Assembly: GCF_000424285.1 (NCBI RefSeq)
Contig: NZ_AUJP01000015.1
Coordinates: 51,180 to 115,179 of the forward strand
DNA: 64,000 nt
DNA from: Butyrivibrio sp. MB2005
GTDB lineage: Bacteria; Bacillota; Clostridia; Lachnospirales; Lachnospiraceae
Direction of reading: 5' to 3'
Below the pieces are notes generated by a model. That model worked only from the letters and a program-made list of their open reading frames with translations, had not been told where the DNA came from and did not search any database. Shown in pieces: positions 59,904 to 64,000 of this stretch (positions are counted from its first letter, which is position 1; every line of letters begins with the position of its first letter). The translations under genes were made by a program, and so were the position numbers.

Positions 59904-60689
59904 ATGAAAAGAGTTTTAGGTTTAGTAATGGCTGCTGTACTTACAGTGTCATCACTTGGAGGGTTCGGAGGCCTTAAGGTTAAGGCAGCCGAGACAAATG
60001 TTTCGAGAGAAACAGCACTTGAAATCGGCAATGATGATTTTAAAACAGGTTCACTTACAAAGGAAGAGTCAAAGGTTGGCCGCTGGTATAAGTTCACAAA
60101 CTATTCTAATCAGTGTTCTTATGCTGAAGTAACAATGTCACACACAGATGGAGACGTCTGGCCCAATTTTGCATTCTATTATAAGAACGGTAAGGCTACA
60201 GGTCATTCAGGTTTCTTTACAGGTGACGGTGAGACAGTAGTTATCGGCATGGAAGCTCATGAAACAATTTATCTTCACATCCACAGCGATGGTTGGAGAA
60301 GTGGTTTTTCAACTTACGTAAAGATCACTCCTGAAGAGCCAAATGATTTCAAAACAGCAAAGAAGACTTATAAATCAGGCAAGAACATTTACGGAACAAT
60401 CGAACACGATAAGGATGTAGACTTTTTCAAGATTAAGCCCAAGAAGACCGGCACAATGACCATCAAGATCACAAACAACGACCTTGGAAATGACTTATCA
60501 CACCTCAAGTACACTGTATTCAACAAGTCCAAGAGAGCTAAGGCAAACGGCAGTATCGACTACGGTAAAACAAAGAAGATAAAGCTTAAGGTCAAGAAGA
60601 ACCAGCCTATCTACATCAAGCTTGAGGGTTATTTCTTCTGTGCTCGTAGAGAAAACGGAACCTATGTAATAGGAACAAAGATCAAATAA
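59904..60689 (+). CDS. Secreted hypothetical protein with PPC-like domain
   Basis: 261 residues from MKRVLGLVMAAVLTVSSLGG; GGAG and GGGG sites precede this ATG. The signal peptide cleaves near VKAAETN. Two similar beta-rich units follow, each with a pattern like RWYKFTNYSN and VDFFKIKPKKTGTMTIKI, the strand order of bacterial pre-peptidase C-terminal domains. The C-terminal half is very basic (KKIKLKVKKNQPIYIKLEG). It has its own terminator. A role in the cell envelope is likely, without further detail. Confidence 0.75.
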   Translation: MKRVLGLVMAAVLTVSSLGGFGGLKVKAAETNVSRETALEIGNDDFKTGSLTKEESKVGRWYKFTNYSNQCSYAEVTMSHTDGDVWPNFAFYYKNGKATGHSGFFTGDGETVVIGMEAHETIYLHIHSDGWRSGFSTYVKITPEEPNDFKTAKKTYKSGKNIYGTIEHDKDVDFFKIKPKKTGTMTIKITNNDLGNDLSHLKYTVFNKSKRAKANGSIDYGKTKKIKLKVKKNQPIYIKLEGYFFCARRENGTYVIGTKIK

Positions 60690-60714
60690 TTAGAATGTTT
60701 TATGGCTCCCGGAA

Positions 60715-60745
60715 TCATAATGATTTCGGGAGTTTTTATTTTTTG
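60715..60745 (+). terminator. Terminator after the secreted protein gene
   Basis: CTCCCGGAATCA and TGATTTCGGGAG form a 12-bp stem with one G-U pair, followed by TTTTTATTTTTT. Confidence 0.93.
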
Positions 60746-60866
60746 AGTGCATTTTTAATTTTACGCGTGTAATTTTTTATTCTGATGCATATATATTTAA
60801 GTAACAAGAAAAATTATATGTACGCTTAAAAAAATATTTCTTATGAGCGTGGCAAGGAGGGGAATA

Positions 60867-62246
60867 ATGCCAAAGCAGGAAGTAGTTGAGATCGAAAATA
60901 GAGATTATGAAATCAGACACTTAAACGGTGCGTATAATAAACTGTTTGGATTTCCAAAAGCGAATTATAACCTGGGTCAGCTTTCTGATCTGCTCGAAAC
61001 ACGTCTTGAAAATCAGAATCAGAAAAACGCTTTGAGAGCGTATATGAATGCAATAGCAAACGATGAAACAGGAACTGAGACACTGAACGCAGTAACAGTA
61101 TTTAGTAAATTTTTAAAAGACGAGCTTGATACAAGAGGCCTTATGAGTGAACTTTCCAGACTAAGCAAAAGTAGTGTGGAGCAGGCGACCTTTAACAGCC
61201 ATGATAATCTTGATATTGTAATTGAGTATGCTGAAGAAGAGCTGAAAAAGCTTAATAAGGGTGAAAAAAAAGAACCTGTAAAGAAAATCAGTTTTAATGA
61301 TATAAAGACTATGAAGCATGAAGAAGTGCTTGATGAGCCACAGCATGAGATTAATATTGATAAGCTTAATTTGGATGAAGACCAAAGGGATAAGTTTATT
61401 GAATCAAAGTATGATGTTGAAACTATCAGAGTAATGATCGAAGGAAAACTCAAGAGTGACAATCAGAAGAAAGTTGTTAGAGCAGTACTGAATGGATGCT
61501 CGAAAAAAGGTTTTGATTGTGATGGTTTTCTCAAGAAATTCATTAAACACAGTAATGCTCTCATTAATGGCGATAAGTTAGCATCCACTTATATGGAGGA
61601 TTTAGACAAAGAGCTTAAGTATGCAACTCATTTTAGTAAACACAGACCATTCCTGAGTGAAGCAGGAGAGCTTGCATCAAAAGAGGCTAACAAAAAGACA
61701 CTTGGTAATGCGTCAAAAGTGAATGGATTTTTAGACAGTATGGATTCACAGAAGAATGAATTCCCGGCTGTAAGCAGAGAATCCTGTGAGTTTTTCCATA
61801 CAATTACTGCAGATGCCAAAAATGCAAAGAGTGGCATTAGGAATTCAAAGCAATATAAGAGTTTTTATACGGAACTGAAAAAAGCATCGGAACTTATGGA
61901 TAATCTGTATTTGCTTTCAAATAATGGTGGAGAATCTATACGATTAACAGGAATTAAAAATAAAGATCTCAAAACGGATCTGCTTCCGTTTGCTAAGGAT
62001 GGTAAGGTCATCAAACGCGAGGATATTATGACCGCCTACCAGCAGACTATGGAGAATGTTAAAAAATACGCCAAAGACTATGAGAATTATAAATTTAAGA
62101 CTAAAACAGAAGATAAGAAAAGAGAACCCGGAAAGAAGCTGGTTAATTCAGACGACAAGAGAAAGCTTAAGCTCACAGCAGTCTTCACCGGAAAGACTGA
62201 ATATGGTGCATATTTGAAGGAAAATAGTAAGAAGATTGTGTTATAA
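60867..62246 (+). CDS. Orphan 459-residue helical protein with internal duplication
   Basis: A soluble, highly charged protein of about 459 residues from MPKQEVVEIENRDY; AGGAGGGG lies close before this ATG. I do not recognise a family. No signal peptide, membrane helix or catalytic motif is seen. Two stretches look alike: LETRLENQNQKNALRAYMNA near residue 43, and IEGKLKSDNQKKVVRAVLNG near 191, with following helices also matching, so the N-terminal two thirds probably arose by duplication. The C-terminus is Lys-rich. It stands alone between two terminators. Confidence 0.7.
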   Translation: MPKQEVVEIENRDYEIRHLNGAYNKLFGFPKANYNLGQLSDLLETRLENQNQKNALRAYMNAIANDETGTETLNAVTVFSKFLKDELDTRGLMSELSRLSKSSVEQATFNSHDNLDIVIEYAEEELKKLNKGEKKEPVKKISFNDIKTMKHEEVLDEPQHEINIDKLNLDEDQRDKFIESKYDVETIRVMIEGKLKSDNQKKVVRAVLNGCSKKGFDCDGFLKKFIKHSNALINGDKLASTYMEDLDKELKYATHFSKHRPFLSEAGELASKEANKKTLGNASKVNGFLDSMDSQKNEFPAVSRESCEFFHTITADAKNAKSGIRNSKQYKSFYTELKKASELMDNLYLLSNNGGESIRLTGIKNKDLKTDLLPFAKDGKVIKREDIMTAYQQTMENVKKYAKDYENYKFKTKTEDKKREPGKKLVNSDDKRKLKLTAVFTGKTEYGAYLKENSKKIVL

Positions 62247-62294
62247 GGGTTACAGGTAGAACCATGCCGACAGACTCGGAACCGCTGCGCTTCT

Positions 62295-62352
62295 GTCTTC
62301 GCTCCGCTTCGGGTGGCGCTAAACAGACGTCCCCCGGACGTCTAGCGCCCTC
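62295..62352 (-). repeat. GC-rich palindromic element, copy B
   Basis: Reverse complement of the element at 59124-59182. The core is AGACGTCC CCC GGACGTCT (62325-62343), a perfect 8-bp stem, enclosed by GGCGCT (62315-62320) and AGCGCC (62344-62349). It lies between the orphan gene and tRNA-Lys. Confidence 0.75.
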
Positions 62353-62375
62353 GTTGTCGCGGCATTCGCCGTATA

Positions 62376-62438
62376 AAATAAAAGATATAGTTTACCCTTA
62401 GTGAGCGAGCTCCCGCGGGTAAATTATATCTTTTATTT
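62376..62438. terminator. 22-bp inverted repeat, bidirectional terminator
   Basis: Two 22-base arms (62376-62397 and 62417-62438) match except for one G-U position, with a 19-base loop that itself contains GAGCGAGCTC. A/T-rich ends give U tracts in both directions. It separates the convergent orphan gene and tRNA-Lys. Confidence 0.8.
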
Positions 62439-62460
62439 TGCATGGCTCATTGCTTTGCGC

Positions 62461-62504
62461 AAAAAAAAGTACCGCCCCATGGGATATACCCACAAAACAG
62501 TACT
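62461..62504 (-). terminator. Terminator of tRNA-Lys
   Basis: Read on the minus strand, AGTAC pairs with GTACT and GTGGG with CCCAT across several G-U pairs, followed by eight T residues (62468-62461). Confidence 0.65.
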
Positions 62505-62509
62505 CGGCG

Positions 62510-62582
62510 TGCGCCTCCAGGGGCTCGAACCCTGGACACCCTGATTAAGAGTCAGGTGCTCTACCAACTGAGCTAGAAGCGC
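62510..62582 (-). tRNA. tRNA-Lys (anticodon CTT)
   Basis: A 73-nt cloverleaf on the minus strand. The acceptor stem GCGCTTC pairs with GAGGCGC, the D arm has AGCTCAGTTGGTAGAGC, the anticodon arm is CCTGA CTCTTAA TCAGG with anticodon CTT at its centre, and the T arm holds GGTTCGAGCC. CCA is not encoded. It reads AAG codons. Confidence 0.97.
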
Positions 62583-62624
62583 ATCTTTATTGGTGTTCGT
62601 GTCGCTGTCTCAACGACAAGTGCT

Positions 62625-62653
62625 ATCTTACTACGGTTTTTTTTATAATGCAA
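62625..62653 (-). promoter_or_regulatory. Promoter of tRNA-Lys
   Basis: On the minus strand TTGCAT (62653-62648), 17-base spacer containing eight A residues, TAAGAT (62630-62625). Start expected near 62618, about 35 bases before the tRNA. Confidence 0.7.
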
Positions 62654-62950
62654 GCACTTTTTTTAAAATTTTTCAATTTTTTTTCTTTTTTTAGAATTAC
62701 AAATACGAAAACGCTAGAATTCAAGCGGGTTTCCGCTGATGAAAATTTTTCAAAAAAGTTTTCTTTTTTCATATAATACGGCATTTTTACGCTTGAGAGA
62801 ATGGTTGACTTCCAATTTTTTCTATGATAAAAATGTATCCGTTGTCGTTCAGACAATAAAAATCCCTATTTTTGTTGGAAATTTTGAATTGGCCCGTATA
62901 TGTGAGCTGTTAGTTTTTTGCGCCTAGATGCGCGCGATGGAGGAATTTTT
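62654..62950. other. Gene-free AT-rich gap before the nuclease gene
   Basis: No gene is seen on either strand in the 368 bases from the tRNA to 62950. A possible promoter for the nuclease is TTGACT (62805-62810), 17-base spacer, TAAAAA (62828-62833). The rest has long T runs and a low-GC composition and shows no clear structure. Confidence 0.5.
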
Positions 62951-63748
62951 GTGTTAAGAAAAAATGATTTTTTGCTTCAGCTAAGATGTCGAAGCTATGA
63001 TCTGGAAAAGTTGATAGAACAGAAAACAAAACTTTTGAAGAATGCCCCGGAAGGTAAACTTCGAATTATAAACAAAGGCAGTTTTTATCAATACTATTTT
63101 AGGCAGAGAGGAGAGAAGGAAGGTGGATATCTGAGAAAAGATAATATGGAAAAGATCTATGCGTATGCTCGAAATGACTATGACAGAGCAGTTATTGCAG
63201 CCGCGGTTAAAGAACAGAAGTTGATCGAAACCTTTTTAGATAAGTATGAGGAGCCTTTCTTGAAGATTTATGATAAATATCCTGATGAAATCAAGAAGAT
63301 TCTTAATCCAGCAGACATAACAGATGAGGAGTACGCAAGAAGATGGAAAACAAAACCCTACAAAGGAAAAGAGTTTGATGAAGCTGATCCTGTACATTTG
63401 ACAGCAAACGGCCTTAGAGTCAGGTCCAAGTCAGAAGTAGTAATCATAGGAGTTCTTGAGAAGCTGGATATTCCATACAGATATGAGTGTCCGTTGAAAC
63501 TTTCAAGCGGAGAGATTGTTCATCCGGATTTCACTTTGCTAAATAAAAAGACAAGAGAGGTTGTCTACTATGAGCACTTAGGAAAAATGGATGAGATGGG
63601 CTATGTGGCTTATAACTTAGGGCGCCTTAAAAAGATGGAGGATTCCGGTATCTATTTAGGAAAGAATTTAATAATTACATATGAGACAAAAGCTGATCCG
63701 CTAAATTCAGGAAAAGTGGAGAGGATGTTGATGTCTTTCTTTGGGTGA
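62951..63748 (+). CDS. PD-(D/E)XK-like nuclease of unknown role
   Basis: 265 residues from GTG at 62951, preceded by GGAGG; an upstream TTG in frame lacks a site. The N-terminal half is helical and basic. The C-terminal half has the nuclease core pattern: RSKSEVVIIGVLEKLDIPY near residue 158, VHPDFTLLNKKT near 191 with the Asp, and VVYYEHLGKMDEMGY near 206 with Glu-His, as in the PD-(D/E)XK fold. Relatives are common as single genes in Firmicutes. It stands alone, with no methylase or helicase nearby, so a restriction or phage-defence role is not supported by context. Confidence 0.72.
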   Translation: MLRKNDFLLQLRCRSYDLEKLIEQKTKLLKNAPEGKLRIINKGSFYQYYFRQRGEKEGGYLRKDNMEKIYAYARNDYDRAVIAAAVKEQKLIETFLDKYEEPFLKIYDKYPDEIKKILNPADITDEEYARRWKTKPYKGKEFDEADPVHLTANGLRVRSKSEVVIIGVLEKLDIPYRYECPLKLSSGEIVHPDFTLLNKKTREVVYYEHLGKMDEMGYVAYNLGRLKKMEDSGIYLGKNLIITYETKADPLNSGKVERMLMSFFG

Positions 63749-63813
63749 GAATCTGTGGCTGCAGGCTTTAACGGAGGGAGTTATTGGGGAATAGCAGCAG
63801 AATAATATAGCTT

Positions 63814-64000
63814 GCGCAGAGGAAATTGGGAAAAGGGCTGAAATAGAGGCGTAGAGCAAGGAGTGACTAGAGAGATTTGACTGTTCGCGCAGAGGAAAGT
63901 GAGAAAATGGCTGAAATAGAGGCGTGAGACAAGGAGTGACTAGAGAGATTTGGCTGTTCAAGCAGAGGAAATCGGGAAAAAGTCTGAAATAGAGGCGTGA
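63814..64000 (+). repeat. 73-bp tandem repeat array, running off the window
   Basis: Unit 1 is 63814-63886, unit 2 is 63887-63959, and unit 3 starts at 63960 and is cut at the window end. Units 1 and 2 differ at about eight positions. Each starts GCAGAGGAAA-like and includes CTGAAATAGAGGCGT and AAGGAGTGACTAGAGAG. A long minus-strand frame crosses the array, but 73 is not a multiple of 3, so one protein cannot repeat through it. Each unit on the plus strand keeps an AEE...EIEA-stop phase. Confidence 0.85.

Noticed and set aside
62918..62950. TTG start for the nuclease at 62918
   Set aside because: No ribosome site there; GTG at 62951 has GGAGG at good spacing.
63707..63961. An 84-residue minus-strand frame across the 73-bp repeats
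   Set aside because: A period of 73 bases shifts the frame in each unit, so a protein does not repeat; likely an open frame by chance.
63814..64000. CRISPR array
   Set aside because: Units are contiguous and conserved throughout, with no variable spacers, and no cas genes were seen.

Overview
The window is about 64 kb of a low-GC Firmicutes chromosome centred on the replication origin. Gene order, an AT-rich codon style, the GH51 arabinofuranosidase, the SUF operon of sufCBDSU type, reverse rubrerythrin and many c-di-GMP proteins point to a Lachnospiraceae member, most likely Butyrivibrio or Pseudobutyrivibrio. The genus is an inference from style and content; no marker in the window was compared with a database.

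Origin block (1-17782). On the minus strand, reading away from the origin: rpmH, rnpA, yidD, yidC, jag, then a terminator, then mnmE, mnmG, rsmG, parA and a parB cut by the window edge. Four parS sites lie between parB and mnmG. A 496-bp gap (8514-9009) holds a cluster of DnaA boxes and divergent promoters for rpmH and dnaA. On the plus strand follow dnaA, dnaN, yaaA, recF, gyrB and gyrA. A GGDEF protein overlaps the gyrA stop codon.

Middle block (19231-44301). This is mixed: a 66-residue peptide with a FliM-like CheY-binding motif, a CLC-F-like anion transporter, exonuclease III, an MBOAT/SGNH acyl-transfer pair, an RpiR-type regulator, reverse rubrerythrin, two paralogous HD-GYP-like proteins (26129 and 39739), an AraC regulator divergent from abfA, a membrane glycosyltransferase-like protein, luxS-mtnN, pgi, a membrane EAL protein, a murG operon, and a histidine kinase/response regulator/pseudouridine synthase operon. 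One GGDEF, one EAL and two HD-GYP-like proteins lie within 24 kb.

Accessory block (44302-54229). It starts with a MntA-like nucleotidyltransferase carrying an added DNA-binding domain, followed by the wreck of its HepT partner. A VTC-domain protein, DUF4956 membrane protein and large beta-rich lipoprotein form an operon behind a promoter with an 11-bp-spaced direct repeat, the usual layout of an OmpR-family binding site. Downstream are a DUF3810 membrane protein, an OmpR-type two-component pair and a lipoprotein. A polytopic metal or metalloid permease with a His-rich loop closes the block.

End block (54361-64000). A complete SUF iron-sulphur operon contains GC-rich palindromic repeats in its intergenic gaps. 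It is followed by a secreted protein, a 459-residue orphan with an internal duplication, a bidirectional terminator, tRNA-Lys(CUU), a PD-(D/E)XK-like nuclease and an array of 73-bp tandem repeats that runs off the window. No CRISPR array, insertion sequence or prophage was seen.
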